Source of the DNA: Marinobacterium rhizophilum
Lineage (GTDB): Bacteria; Pseudomonadota; Gammaproteobacteria; Pseudomonadales; Balneatricaceae
DNA length: 64,000 nucleotides
NCBI RefSeq assembly: GCF_024397915.1
Contig: NZ_CP073347.1
Span: forward strand, 3,720,001 to 3,784,000
Direction of reading: 5' to 3'
The notes beneath the pieces are model-generated. The model saw only the letters and a list, made by a program, of their open reading frames with translations, was not told where the DNA came from and searched no databases. Positions 32,489 through 45,949 of the stretch are shown in pieces. Positions within the stretch are counted from its first letter, which is position 1. The number at the start of each line of letters is the position of its first letter. The translations under genes were made by a program, and so were the position numbers.

Positions 32489-34213
32489 TCAGAGCGACTG
32501 GTGGTGCAGGTAATAGGCTTCTATCTGGGCCCGGGTCAGGAGTCCGATAATGTCGCCGCGGTTGCTGCTGACACAGAGAATATCGGTTTGGTGCTCTCGC
32601 ATGCAATCGGCGGCTTCCTGCAGCGTGGCCCTGAAACTGATCTGTACCGGGTCGCGACGGTTGGCTGGCAGCTCAAGCAGATCGATGTCCGCAGGCGCGT
32701 CATCCTGTTGCAGCCAGAGCATCAGTTCTGAGCGCGGCAGCAGGGCGCGCAGCTTGGTGTCGCGGATCAGTATCCAGTCTGATGCCTGTTCTGCCAGAAA
32801 CAGCGCCCGCGCCTGGGACTCGTGACTGTTTGCTTGCAGAAAGTCCCGTTGCATCAGGCTGCCCACGGCGGCGCGGGACAGGGCCTGGGTCAGCGGTGAG
32901 CGGGTTTGATCGAGGCCCTGAACTTGCAGCATCGACTGGAAAATGGATGGAAGTCCGAACAGGTGGCGCACCGTGAGGTTGCTGATAACGATGGCGAGCA
33001 TGGCGGGCAGAATGATATGAGGGTTGCCGGTGAGCTCAAGCAAGGCAATCAGGGCGGCGAGGGGCGCATTGAGCACGGCGCCCATCATGGCTCCCATGCC
33101 GATCATGGCGTACAGGCCGACCTGGGACAGCATCTGATCGTTGAACAGCTGGGCAAGCGAGCCGATCAATGCGCCGGCCAGGGCACCAATGAAAACGGTG
33201 GGGCCGATCAGTCCACCGGGTACACCCAGGCCCAGTATTACCGGCGTCAGCAGCCATTTGGCCAGCAGCAGGCCCGCCAGCCATAGCAACGGCTGCTGGC
33301 CCAGCAGAGTTGCGCTGACGGTGTCATAGCCAACACCCATGACCTGGGGATACAGCAGAGCCACGGTGCCGGTCAGGATACCCGCCAGCAACAGGCGCCA
33401 GGGCAGGGTAAGGGCGCCAAGCCGGGTCGTAAACAGCATGATGCGGTTAAAACCGCCGGCCAGCAGGCCGACCAATAGCCCGAGCAGCATGACCAGCGGA
33501 ATCTCGTTCAGGTGACCAATGCTGAATTGCGGCACGCTGAACAGCGGAACGGAGCCGATAGTGGCGCGAATGACCAGGTCTGCCGTGACGGCCGCCACCA
33601 TGATAGGCGTGAACCCCAGCACTGTGTATTCCAGCAACACCACTTCCATGGCGAATATGACGCCCGCCAGGGGGGTGTTAAACGCTGCCGAGATGCCGGC
33701 CGCGGTGCCGCAACCGATCAGCAGGCGCATGGAGTTGTTGGGCAGATGCAACCACTGACCGATCAGGCTGGCGCCGCCGGCCCCCAGGTGGATGGCCGGG
33801 CCTTCGCGGCCCACGGAATGGCCACTGAGCAGGGCGACGGTGGCGCTGGCGAACTGGACCAGCAGGTTGGTCGCGGGCATCTGGCCCTGGTGATACCCCA
33901 GACGCTCCAGTACATGCACGACACCGACCTTGCGCTGTAGCGGCGCCAGGCGGCAGAACAGCAAAATCAGTACCAGGCTGCCGGCAATGGGCAGCAGGAA
34001 GCGCAGTTCGGCGGGCAGGCCTTCAAAATTCTCCGGGTTCTGGCCTGGCAGGTAGGTGCTCAAGGGAATCTCAACCAGCAGGCGAAACGCCAGAATGATC
34101 AGGCCTGCGGCAAAACCGGACAGGATGCCAAGCAACAGCATCTGCGGCAGCGAGTCGATATGAGCCAGGCGATCGCGGAAATGCTCCAGCGATAAGAGGT
34201 CCTTGCGTATCAA
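32489..34213 (-). CDS. ClC-type chloride channel/antiporter with C-terminal CBS region
   Basis: A 574-residue ClC family protein. The ion-path motifs GHSVGREGPAIHLGAG and GTAAGISAAFNTPLAGVIFA are clear, and GVPGGLIGPTVFIGALAG provides a third. Residues from about 450 form a CBS pair (LMQRDFLQANSHESQ, DPVQISFRATLQEAAD). Members move chloride alone or in exchange for protons; the gating glutamate is in GREGP. It stands divergent from argC. Confidence 0.92.
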   Translation of the reverse strand: MIRKDLLSLEHFRDRLAHIDSLPQMLLLGILSGFAAGLIILAFRLLVEIPLSTYLPGQNPENFEGLPAELRFLLPIAGSLVLILLFCRLAPLQRKVGVVHVLERLGYHQGQMPATNLLVQFASATVALLSGHSVGREGPAIHLGAGGASLIGQWLHLPNNSMRLLIGCGTAAGISAAFNTPLAGVIFAMEVVLLEYTVLGFTPIMVAAVTADLVIRATIGSVPLFSVPQFSIGHLNEIPLVMLLGLLVGLLAGGFNRIMLFTTRLGALTLPWRLLLAGILTGTVALLYPQVMGVGYDTVSATLLGQQPLLWLAGLLLAKWLLTPVILGLGVPGGLIGPTVFIGALAGALIGSLAQLFNDQMLSQVGLYAMIGMGAMMGAVLNAPLAALIALLELTGNPHIILPAMLAIVISNLTVRHLFGLPSIFQSMLQVQGLDQTRSPLTQALSRAAVGSLMQRDFLQANSHESQARALFLAEQASDWILIRDTKLRALLPRSELMLWLQQDDAPADIDLLELPANRRDPVQISFRATLQEAADCMREHQTDILCVSSNRGDIIGLLTRAQIEAYYLHHQSL

Positions 34214-34293
34214 TGGGCAGGGTTCCGATAGTTTTTAGGCTGTGTGCTTTGTATGATTAGGGTAACAGTTTTCGACTCTCAAGAGAGGTGGAT

Positions 34294-35325
34294 GTGATTA
34301 AGGTAGGTATCGTAGGCGGCACTGGCTATACCGGTGTGGAGCTGTTGCGGATTCTGGCGAATCATCCCGATGTGAAAGTCGACGTGATCACCTCCCGTTC
34401 CGAAGATGGCATTAAGGTGGCGGACATGTTCCCCAACCTGCGCGGGCATTATGACCTTGCTTTTACCGTGCCGGATGTCGAGCGTCTGGCCAGCTGTGAT
34501 GTGGTGTTCTTTGCAACCCCTCATGGCGTAGCGATGCGCATGGCACCCGAACTGGTGGCGCTGGGTGTGCGTGTTATCGACCTGGGTGCTGATTTCCGGA
34601 TAAAGGACATTGACCTATGGTCGCGCTGGTATGGCATGGAGCACACTGCGGCGGCACTGGTGGAGCAGGCGGTATATGGCCTGCCGGAAGTCAACCGCGA
34701 ACAGATCCGCAGTGCACAGATGATCGCCTGCCCGGGCTGCTATCCTACCGCTGCGCAGCTCGGCTTTTTGCCGCTGATCGAAAATGACCTGGTGGACACC
34801 CGCCGCCTGGTGGCTGACTGCAAGTCCGGCGTCAGTGGGGCGGGGCGGGGTGCCAGCGTAGGGGCGCTGCTGTGTGAAACCAGTGAGAGCATGAAAGCCT
34901 ACGGCGTTGCCGGTCACAGGCACCTGCCGGAAATCAAGCAGGGCTTGAGCGTTGCGGCAGGCCGCTCGGTAGGGCTGACGTTCGTGCCACACCTTACGCC
35001 GATGATCCGGGGTATTCATGCGACCCTGTACTCGGTACTCAAGGATCCGAATGATGGCCTGCAGGCGCTGTTTGAATCCCGTTATGCCGACGAGCCTTTC
35101 GTGGATGTGATGCCGCCGGGCAGCCATCCGGAAACCCGCAGTGTAAAGGGGGCCAACATCTGCCGTATCAGTGTATTCCGTCCGCAGGATGATGACACCG
35201 TGGTGGTACTTTCGGTGATCGATAACCTGGTCAAGGGCGCTGCCGGGCAGGCGGTGCAGAACATGAATATCATGTTCGGGCTGGACGAACGTGCCGGTCT
35301 CAACCAGGTTGGCTTGATGCCATAA
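34294..35325 (+). CDS. argC: N-acetyl-gamma-glutamyl-phosphate reductase
   Basis: A 343-residue dehydrogenase of arginine synthesis. IKVGIVGGTGYTGVELLR is the NADP-binding start, MIACPGCYPTAAQL carries the catalytic cysteine, and GVAGHRHLPEI the base histidine. A GTG at 34294 is chosen because it gives the typical start and lies six bases after the GAGAGG ribosome site; a GTG at 34288 would lie too close. The stop is only 65 bases from erpA, and an IscR-type site begins at its last base. Confidence 0.95.
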   Translation: MIKVGIVGGTGYTGVELLRILANHPDVKVDVITSRSEDGIKVADMFPNLRGHYDLAFTVPDVERLASCDVVFFATPHGVAMRMAPELVALGVRVIDLGADFRIKDIDLWSRWYGMEHTAAALVEQAVYGLPEVNREQIRSAQMIACPGCYPTAAQLGFLPLIENDLVDTRRLVADCKSGVSGAGRGASVGALLCETSESMKAYGVAGHRHLPEIKQGLSVAAGRSVGLTFVPHLTPMIRGIHATLYSVLKDPNDGLQALFESRYADEPFVDVMPPGSHPETRSVKGANICRISVFRPQDDDTVVVLSVIDNLVKGAAGQAVQNMNIMFGLDERAGLNQVGLMP

Positions 35326-35349
35326 TACTTGACTACTTTAGTTGGGTAA
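35325..35349 (+). promoter_or_regulatory. IscR type 1 site and promoter of erpA
   Basis: The 25 bases starting ATACTTGACTACTTTAG match the type 1 IscR consensus at 22 positions by my count. The site overlaps a TTGACT -35 box (35329-35334); an AAGAAT -10 follows after 17 bases (35352-35357). Repression by Fe-S-loaded IscR is expected, as for Fe-S assembly genes elsewhere. Confidence 0.75.
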
Positions 35350-35389
35350 GAAAGAATAGTGGCCTGATTGACGTATAGCTGGAGTAGGT

Positions 35390-35740
35390 ATGACTGAGTC
35401 CTTTGAGCAGAGCTCCCCGATGGTATTCACCGACGCGGCGGCTGCGAAGGTGAAAAGCCTGATGGAGGAGGAAGACAACACCAACCTCAAACTTCGGGTT
35501 TATATCACCGGAGGGGGTTGTTCCGGTTTCTCCTACGGCTTTACTTTCGACGAAGCGGTCGCTGAAGACGACACCGCCGTGGATAACGACGGTGTCATGA
35601 TGGTTGTTGATGCCATGAGCTATCAGTATCTGGCGGGTGCCGAGGTTGACTACAAGGTTAGCCTGCAGGGCTCCCAGTTTGTGATTAACAACCCCAATGC
35701 GGCCACGACCTGTGGCTGTGGATCGTCCTTCTCAATCTGA
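35390..35740 (+). CDS. erpA: ErpA, iron-sulfur cluster insertion protein
   Basis: A 116-residue A-type carrier with the three cluster cysteines in GGGCSGFSY and the C-terminal TTCGCGSSFSI. It delivers Fe-S clusters to target enzymes. A ribosome site and a canonical IscR-type promoter precede it, and a strong terminator follows. The usual argC...erpA-anmK order of Pseudomonas is kept. Confidence 0.96.
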   Translation: MTESFEQSSPMVFTDAAAAKVKSLMEEEDNTNLKLRVYITGGGCSGFSYGFTFDEAVAEDDTAVDNDGVMMVVDAMSYQYLAGAEVDYKVSLQGSQFVINNPNAATTCGCGSSFSI

Positions 35741-35748
35741 ATGGCAAA

Positions 35749-35780
35749 ACGGACAGCGCCTGCTGTCCGTTTGCTTTTTT
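35749..35780 (+). terminator. rho-independent terminator after erpA
   Basis: ACGGACAG (35749-35756) pairs with CTGTCCGT (35763-35770) around a six-base loop and is followed by TTGCTTTTTT. Confidence 0.92.
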
Positions 35781-35861
35781 GCCTGACATATCCCTTTCCA
35801 GTATCAATCCGCGCCTGAGGGTCGGTTATCTCTGCGTGTCTGCCGGGTTTGAAAAACGAAT

Positions 35862-36971
35862 TTAGGCAGAGTACACCGCACCCAGTATCCGCTCGCCCAG
35901 GGCACCGGTGACCGCGGGCATATTGCCGTTGCTGCCATCCAGTCTGCAGCCAGCCAGCCAGGCGAAAGCGCAGGCCTCGACCCAGTCGGGATCCAACCCG
36001 AGTGCCGCCGTTGTCGCCAGGCTATAAGGCTGCAGTAGCGCTTCCAGCCGTTTGGTCAGCAGCCTGTTATGGCTACCGCCGCCACAGAGAAATACCTCAC
36101 AGCCAGCCATCGCCTGCTGCTTGATTTCATTACTGATGCTCACGGCGGTGAGTTCCAGCAGGGTGGCCTGTATATCCTGCGGCGCCTGGTTGTCAAAACC
36201 GGTTTCCAGCAGGCGTTGCTGTAGCCAGTCGGGGTTGAACTGTTCACGGCCGGTACTCTTGGGCGCGGGCGCGCCAAAGAACGGCAACTGCAATAACTGT
36301 TGCAGCAGCTCAGGCAGAACGGTGCCGGTGGCCGCCCAGGCGCCGTGACGGTCGTAGTCGAGTGCCTGGTGACGATGAATCCAGTAGTCGAGCAGAACAT
36401 TGCCAGGACCGGTGTCATAACCGGTGACAGACTGAGCCATGTCCCCTGGCAGCAGGGTGATGTTCGCCATGCCGCCAATGTTCAGAATAATTCGATTGGC
36501 GTGGGGTTTTCGAAACAGGGCGCTGTGGAATGCAGGCACCAGCGGCGCTCCCTGGCCTCCGGCGGCCATGTCCCGGCGCCGGAAATCCCCGACGACACAG
36601 AGTCCGGTACGTTCTGCGATCAGGTTCGGGTCGCCGATCTGCAGCGTAAAACCCGCATCAGGGCGGTGCCGCACGGTTTGGCCGTGACTGCCGATGGCGC
36701 GGATGCGCTGCCTGTCCAGCTGGTTCTGGCCGATCAGATTATTGGCAGCACGGGCGAACAGTTCGGCCAACTCCAGGTCCAGTCGGCCGAGGCGCTCGAT
36801 TTCATCTGCACCGGGATGCATCAGCGCCAGGGTCTGCTGGCGCAATGATACGGGGAAGGGTTCGCTGTGACTGGCCAGCATGGCACAGCCAGAGGCGTCG
36901 AACTCAAAGGCTACGGCGTCAACGCTGTCCAGGCTGGTGCCTGACATGAGTCCGATATAGAGCGGGCGCAC
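35862..36971 (-). CDS. anmK: anhydro-N-acetylmuramic acid kinase
   Basis: A 369-residue sugar kinase recycling cell-wall anhydroMurNAc to MurNAc-6-phosphate. YIGLMSGTSLDSVDAVAFEF is the ATP-binding start, GSHGQTVRH and GDFRRRDMAAGGQGAPLVP are conserved, and GYDTGPGNVLLDYW supports the family. It starts six bases from the M23 endopeptidase stop upstream, so the two peptidoglycan genes probably share a transcript. Confidence 0.96.
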   Translation of the reverse strand: MRPLYIGLMSGTSLDSVDAVAFEFDASGCAMLASHSEPFPVSLRQQTLALMHPGADEIERLGRLDLELAELFARAANNLIGQNQLDRQRIRAIGSHGQTVRHRPDAGFTLQIGDPNLIAERTGLCVVGDFRRRDMAAGGQGAPLVPAFHSALFRKPHANRIILNIGGMANITLLPGDMAQSVTGYDTGPGNVLLDYWIHRHQALDYDRHGAWAATGTVLPELLQQLLQLPFFGAPAPKSTGREQFNPDWLQQRLLETGFDNQAPQDIQATLLELTAVSISNEIKQQAMAGCEVFLCGGGSHNRLLTKRLEALLQPYSLATTAALGLDPDWVEACAFAWLAGCRLDGSNGNMPAVTGALGERILGAVYSA

Positions 36972-36976
36972 CGAGC

Positions 36977-38416
36977 TTACTCGGCGCTGGCGACTTGGGT
37001 TTTCGAATAGGTCTCAAGCTGTGCCATCAGTGCCTGGGAGGTGGCCTGGAACGATGCCCGTTCGGACTTGGGTACCGGGTCCGCATGGGGCAGCTTCACG
37101 GTAACGGGGTTCTTGTGAACGCCGTTTACCTGGAACTCGTAGTGCAGGTGAGGGCCGGTCACCATGCCGGACATGCCGACATAACCAATCAGCTGGCCCT
37201 GCTTGATACGGCTGCCGACAGAGAGGCCTTTCTTGAAACGGGACATGTGGGCATAGAGGGTGTTGATGTTGTTGCCGTGCTGCAGAATGATGACATTGCC
37301 ATAGCCGCCCTTCACGCCGCGGAAAATGATCTTGCCATCGCCGGAGGCCTTGATGGGCGTACCGGTGCTGGCGGCATAGTCAACACCCTTGTGGGCGCGG
37401 ATCTTGTTCAGTACCGGGTGGCGGCGGCTCAGGTTGAAGTTGGAGCTGATGCGGGCGAAGTCGACAGGGGTACGCAGGAAGGCCTTGCGCATGCTCTCAC
37501 CCTTGGGGGTGTAGTAGCTGGTGTTGCCCTTGGAGTCGGTGTAGCGCAATGAGGTAAAGGTATCGCCCTGGTTGGTGAACTCGGCAGCGACGATGTCGCC
37601 GGTACCAATCACCTTGCCATCCAGTTTTTTCTCTTCGTAGATTACGCGAAAACTGTCGCCCTTGCGGATATCCAGCGCGAAGTCCACGTCCCAGCCGAAC
37701 AGGGCTGCCATTTCCATGATGGTATTGCTCGGCAGGCCTGCTTTTTCGCCGTCCAGGAACAGGGAGCTTTCGATGGTGCCGTAGGCAAAGCGATGCTCAA
37801 TATCGGGCTTTTTCTCGACAACGTCGATGCTGTAGCCGTCGCCCTGCTGCTCAAGCACTACCTGTTTTAGCGGGTTGATCAGGTGTTTGAGCTTTTTCAA
37901 CTCGCCGTTCTGGATCAGGAAAGACAGTGATTCGCCGGGGTACAGGCGCTTGAGCGCATCGCTGTCCTTTGTGGCTTCGCTGACCAGAAAAACATCACGG
38001 GCCGAGAGGCCCGCGCGTTTGAAAAGAGTGCTTAGGTTGTCGCCACCGGTGACCTTGTAGTCGACCCAGTTGTCTGCCTTGGGTGTCGGCTGGTCAGCCT
38101 TGGATACGGTCTGGACGGTAGCGGCTTCTGGCGTCGCTTCGGCGCTACTGTCTGCGCTGGTAGCGGGGAGTGCGGCAGGGCGTGCAGCTAGCCCGGGAGT
38201 TGACGGTTCTTTATCAAGCTTGAGGTCTAGCTTCAGGGTTTCCTGCTGGCTGGACCTGAGGGTCGATTGGTCGCCCCTCGTGGCGGACACTTCCTCGGAA
38301 GGTACCAGCATCAGGGTGAAGCCAACAATGACGGCGCAAACAGAAACCGCGACCAAGTGCACGGCGGGGAGACGATTACCTATGACTTTAATGATGTTCA
38401 ACACAATGCTACCCAT
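36977..38416 (-). CDS. M23 peptidoglycan DD-metalloendopeptidase
   Basis: A 479-residue exported protein. After a hydrophobic N-terminal anchor (about residues 13-35) and a disordered stretch comes a LysM/OapA-like region (VDYKVTGGDNLSTLFKRAGL) and a C-terminal M23 domain with zinc ligands in HKGVDYA and HLHYEF. It cleaves peptide crosslinks, like MepM. The ATG at 38416 is used; the longer frame to 38470 begins with TTG and adds an untypical 18 residues. No clear ribosome site is visible. Confidence 0.9.
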   Translation of the reverse strand: MGSIVLNIIKVIGNRLPAVHLVAVSVCAVIVGFTLMLVPSEEVSATRGDQSTLRSSQQETLKLDLKLDKEPSTPGLAARPAALPATSADSSAEATPEAATVQTVSKADQPTPKADNWVDYKVTGGDNLSTLFKRAGLSARDVFLVSEATKDSDALKRLYPGESLSFLIQNGELKKLKHLINPLKQVVLEQQGDGYSIDVVEKKPDIEHRFAYGTIESSLFLDGEKAGLPSNTIMEMAALFGWDVDFALDIRKGDSFRVIYEEKKLDGKVIGTGDIVAAEFTNQGDTFTSLRYTDSKGNTSYYTPKGESMRKAFLRTPVDFARISSNFNLSRRHPVLNKIRAHKGVDYAASTGTPIKASGDGKIIFRGVKGGYGNVIILQHGNNINTLYAHMSRFKKGLSVGSRIKQGQLIGYVGMSGMVTGPHLHYEFQVNGVHKNPVTVKLPHADPVPKSERASFQATSQALMAQLETYSKTQVASAE

Positions 38417-38590
38417 ATACAGAAAATCCAGCGCTGCTCTATTTAACCGCAAACTTTGATGGATTGCCAAAATAGAATAGCGGCTGTGACAACAAAAACT
38501 TGAGGGAAGTTCGCACTCATTTGTTTGCAGCCAGAGGCGCAGGTAGAATACCGGCCTTAAAGATGGGCGAATTCAGGGTATTCGGAAGCA

Positions 38591-39892
38591 ATGAGCGAAA
38601 TGACACTGTTACAGGATCTCAAGGCGCGCGGTTTGATTGCGCAGACCACAAGCGAAGACGAGCTTGATCAGCATCTGAATGAGAACCGTGTCACGCTTTA
38701 TTGTGGCTTTGACCCCACGGCCGACAGCCTGCACCTGGGGCATCTGGTTCCGTTGTTGATGCTAAAGCGTTTTCAGGAGTATGGGCACCGTCCTATCGCG
38801 CTGGTTGGCGGTGCGACCGGCATGATCGGCGACCCGAGCTTCAAGGACCAGGAGCGCTCACTGAATACATCTGACGTGGTGGAACAGTGGAGCAACTGTC
38901 TCAAGAATCAGATCAGCCGTTTTATCAGCTTTGACGACATTGAAGGTGGCGCGATCCTCGCCAACAACTATGACTGGACCGCCAGCATTGATGTACTGAG
39001 CTTCCTGCGTGATATCGGCAAGCACTTTACCGTCAACAAGATGATCGCCAAGGAATCGGTGCGTCAGCGCATAGAGCGTGAAGGCTCCGGTATTTCCTTT
39101 ACCGAATTCACGTACCAGATTCTGCAGTCCTACGATTACCAGCACCTTAACAAGGCATATGGTTGCAGTCTGCAGATAGGTGGCTCCGATCAGTGGGGCA
39201 ATATCACTGGCGGTATCGACCTGACCCGACGGGTTAATGGCACCCACGTGCATGGTCTGACACTGCCGCTGATCACCAAGGCAGACGGTACCAAGTTTGG
39301 CAAGACCGAAGGCGGTGCTGTCTGGCTGGATGCCAACAAGACATCACCCTATGCCTTCTACCAGTTCTGGCTGCAAACACCGGATGCCGATGTCTACCGC
39401 TTCCTTAAGTTCTTTACCTTCATGTCAGTGGCCGAGATCGATGCGCTGGAGCAGCAGGATGCTGTGCGTGAAGGCAAGCCCCTGGGGCAGTCGGTTCTGG
39501 CGCGGGAGGTCACAACGCTGGTGCATGGTGAAGAGGGCTTTGTCGCTGCACAGCGCATCACCGAGGCCCTGTTCTCGGGAGATCTTTCCACCCTGGGTGA
39601 GAACGACTATGCCCAGCTAAGCCTCGATGGCCTGCCGTCATCAGTCCTTGATCGTGATGGCCTGGCTGAAACGCCGCTGACTACGCTCTTTGCCGATGCC
39701 GGGCTGGCGACATCCGGCAAACAGGTAAAGGATGCACTGCAGCGCAAGGCTGTCATTATCAACGGCGAGGAGTTCGGCATGGAGGACAACCTCAACGCAC
39801 CGGCCGTCTTCAGTGCCGAGCGGGCCCTGTTTGGAAAGTACTTCCTCGTGAAGCTGGGCAAGAAAAAGCACCACCTGTTTGTTGTCGGCTAA
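38591..39892 (+). CDS. tyrS: tyrosyl-tRNA synthetase (TyrZ-like)
   Basis: A 433-residue class I synthetase. YCGFDPTADSLHLGHLVPLL holds the HIGH-type motif, KFGKTEGGAVWLD the KMSKS-type motif, and an S4 RNA-binding domain ends the protein (SGKQVKDALQRKAVIINGEE). It stands between the M23 gene and the rrn operon, the arrangement of tyrZ in Pseudomonas, and has its own terminator. Confidence 0.95.
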   Translation: MSEMTLLQDLKARGLIAQTTSEDELDQHLNENRVTLYCGFDPTADSLHLGHLVPLLMLKRFQEYGHRPIALVGGATGMIGDPSFKDQERSLNTSDVVEQWSNCLKNQISRFISFDDIEGGAILANNYDWTASIDVLSFLRDIGKHFTVNKMIAKESVRQRIEREGSGISFTEFTYQILQSYDYQHLNKAYGCSLQIGGSDQWGNITGGIDLTRRVNGTHVHGLTLPLITKADGTKFGKTEGGAVWLDANKTSPYAFYQFWLQTPDADVYRFLKFFTFMSVAEIDALEQQDAVREGKPLGQSVLAREVTTLVHGEEGFVAAQRITEALFSGDLSTLGENDYAQLSLDGLPSSVLDRDGLAETPLTTLFADAGLATSGKQVKDALQRKAVIINGEEFGMEDNLNAPAVFSAERALFGKYFLVKLGKKKHHLFVVG

Positions 39893-39936
39893 TCAGCCTG
39901 TCTAGGACTGTTGCGACTACAAATAGATTGAACAGT

Positions 39937-39966
39937 AAAAAAGGCGCCCGGCAGGGCGCCTTTTTT
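39937..39966 (+). terminator. terminator after tyrS
   Basis: AAAAAAGGCGCCC pairs with GGGCGCCTTTTTT around GGCA. The symmetric A and T tracts make it work on both strands. Confidence 0.95.
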
Positions 39967-40144
39967 GTGGATGTGGCTTTTATCGGCTGCGTGTGGGCCA
40001 CTTTCGGGGCGGGATTTTCCGGCATTGCCATACGATACCGGTTAACGGCTGTGTATTGGTTGATCTATTCTGGTGTGATTCTGTGGGTGTTCGGCAGGAT
40101 TTCCGCTTTTTTGCACTTTTATGGCGTTATTTTTAAATGGGCTG

Positions 40145-40172
40145 TTGACTCTGATCTAGGGCAATGTAGAAT
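40145..40172 (+). promoter_or_regulatory. rrn promoter P1
   Basis: TTGACT (40145-40150), 16 bases, TAGAAT (40167-40172), then the GC-rich discriminator GCGCACC. The pattern is typical of stringently controlled rRNA promoters. The gap 39967-40144 shows no gene; AT-rich bases just upstream could be an UP element. Confidence 0.8.
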
Positions 40173-40330
40173 GCGCACCTCGCTTAGGGAGAGCGGCTTT
40201 AACGGCCCTCAAGTAGAGCGGGCAAGTCGGAAGTAAGTGGTTGATTTTCTTAGAAAGTTAGCCGGTGTTATCGACTTGTGAGTCACTCGTTTTTCTCCTC
40301 GGCTGCGGTCGAAAATGTTGAAAAAAAGAG

Positions 40331-40358
40331 TTGACTTAAAACGCCGAGTCGCTAGAAT
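40331..40358 (+). promoter_or_regulatory. rrn promoter P2
   Basis: TTGACT (40331-40336), 16 bases, TAGAAT (40353-40358) and discriminator GCGCCTC, with an A-tract immediately upstream. It duplicates the layout of P1. Confidence 0.85.
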
Positions 40359-40410
40359 ATGCGCCTCACTTGAGACACGGGGTCAGCGGTAACGGTCCTT
40401 GAGTCCAAGC

Positions 40411-40421
40411 GCTCTTTAACA
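40411..40421 (+). promoter_or_regulatory. rrn boxA antitermination site (leader)
   Basis: GCTCTTTAACA, the boxA sequence bound by NusB/NusE, in the leader about 140 bases before 16S. The same sequence recurs in the spacer at 42221-42231. Confidence 0.85.
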
Positions 40422-40559
40422 GATTGATCAGGTAATTCGTGTGGGCGCTTGTCAGGATAAGGCATAAAAGCTTTATCAAGGTAAGCAACCTTCATGTGAA
40501 TTCATTTAAGTTGTTTTAGCTTGAGTCAGATTTATCGATACTTCGGTATCTTGATTTTA

Positions 40560-42097
<1,538 letters not shown>

Positions 42098-42337
42098 AAC
42101 GACATGGCTTGTTCTGGCATAGCGTCCACACGAATTACCTGATCTTGAAGTTAAAGCACGGAGTTTTAAACCGTACGTCTGCAGTTGCGGACTGACTGTT
42201 TAAAGCTTCAATGCTTTATCGCTCTTTAACAATATGGATTCGAATTAATTCGAGATATGTCTTGTACTGTAGTACAAGCGCCAATGGCGAAAAATCTTAT
42301 CGAACTCTCGTCCTTACCAGACGCCTTCGGGTTATAT
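42098..42337 (+). other. 16S-23S spacer without tRNA genes
   Basis: A 240-base spacer. I find neither tRNA-Ile nor tRNA-Ala nor any other cloverleaf. It contains a second boxA (42221-42231) and pairs with regions flanking 23S for RNase III processing. Confidence 0.8.
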
Positions 42338-45239
<2,902 letters not shown>

Positions 45240-45436
45240 ATAACGCCCAAGGCGTTTGGTTGCCGGCTGACAGAAATGCAGCCGGCGAAAAGCACGAGAG
45301 ACAAGATTTTAGCATTGGCAGGAGCTTGTGCTGCAGACAAGACAAAGCGCGCTTTCAAAAAGCACGCACCCTCGAATTAAGGCACGTAGTGAACAGAGAC
45401 ATCTGATCATTACCAGAATCCATATTGTACAAGTTT

Positions 45437-45555
45437 TGCTTGGCGACAATAGAGCTGTGGAACCACCTGATCCCATCCCGAACTCAGTAGTGAAACGCGG
45501 TATCGCCGATGGTAGTGTGGGGTTTCCCCATGTGAGAGTAGGTCATCGCCAAGCA
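45437..45555 (+). rRNA. rrf: 5S ribosomal RNA
   Basis: About 119 bases from TGCTTGGCGACAATAGAG to GTCATCGCCAAGCA, closed by the complementary ends TGCTTGGCG/CGCCAAGCA. The conserved CCGAACTCAG loop is present. Confidence 0.96.
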
Positions 45556-45566
45556 TTTAATAATGG

Positions 45567-45597
45567 AAACCCCGGTCTCGCAGAGGCCGGGGTTTTT
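45567..45597 (+). terminator. rrn terminator
   Basis: AAACCCCGG pairs with CCGGGGTTT and is followed by a T-run, immediately after 5S. Confidence 0.93.
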
Positions 45598-45604
45598 CCG
45601 TTGT

Positions 45605-45790
45605 GGATCGACGCTGGTGATGACCCTCACATGGGGCAGGTAAGCAGCGCCGCTGGCGGCCGCCTTGCCATGTGATAGTAGGGTCAAAACGGGCCTTGTC
45701 GAAGCGCAGCTTTGCCCCGTTTTGACGACCGCGGCCTATGGGCCCGCGGGACGGCTCAAGCGCAGCGCCGAGGCGCCAAGCATTTATTCA
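45605..45790 (+). repeat. broken second copy of a 5S 3' end within foldback sequence
   Basis: CCATGTGATAGTAGGGTCA (45668-45686) and GGCGCCAAGCATTTA (about 45771-45785) match two neighbouring parts of the 5S 3' end and its trailer, but about 85 bases lie between them. That insert opens with a perfect 11-bp inverted repeat, GTCAAAACGGG/CCCGTTTTGAC (45683-45726). An inverted 5S-like scrap, TGACCCTCACATGGGG, is at 45621-45636. It looks like a decayed 5S duplicate disrupted by a small foldback element. Confidence 0.5.
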
Positions 45791-45794
45791 ACGA

Positions 45795-45825
45795 AAACGC
45801 CTCAGCCTCTGGTTGGGGCGTTTTT
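45795..45825 (+). terminator. second terminator after the rrn operon
   Basis: AAACGCC plus CAGCC pair with GGTTG plus GGCGTTT, one bulge between, followed by T5. It probably belonged to the duplicated 5S unit. Confidence 0.85.
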
Positions 45826-45949
45826 GTATGTGGGAATTTGAAAAAAATGTAAGGCCGCAAAAAAGGTAACCGTCCGGTAAACCCATCTTCCGCTCTGGCA
45901 TGAGACAGGTAATTTAGGTGCCCATCTATTTTTTACGTGGGCACCTAAC

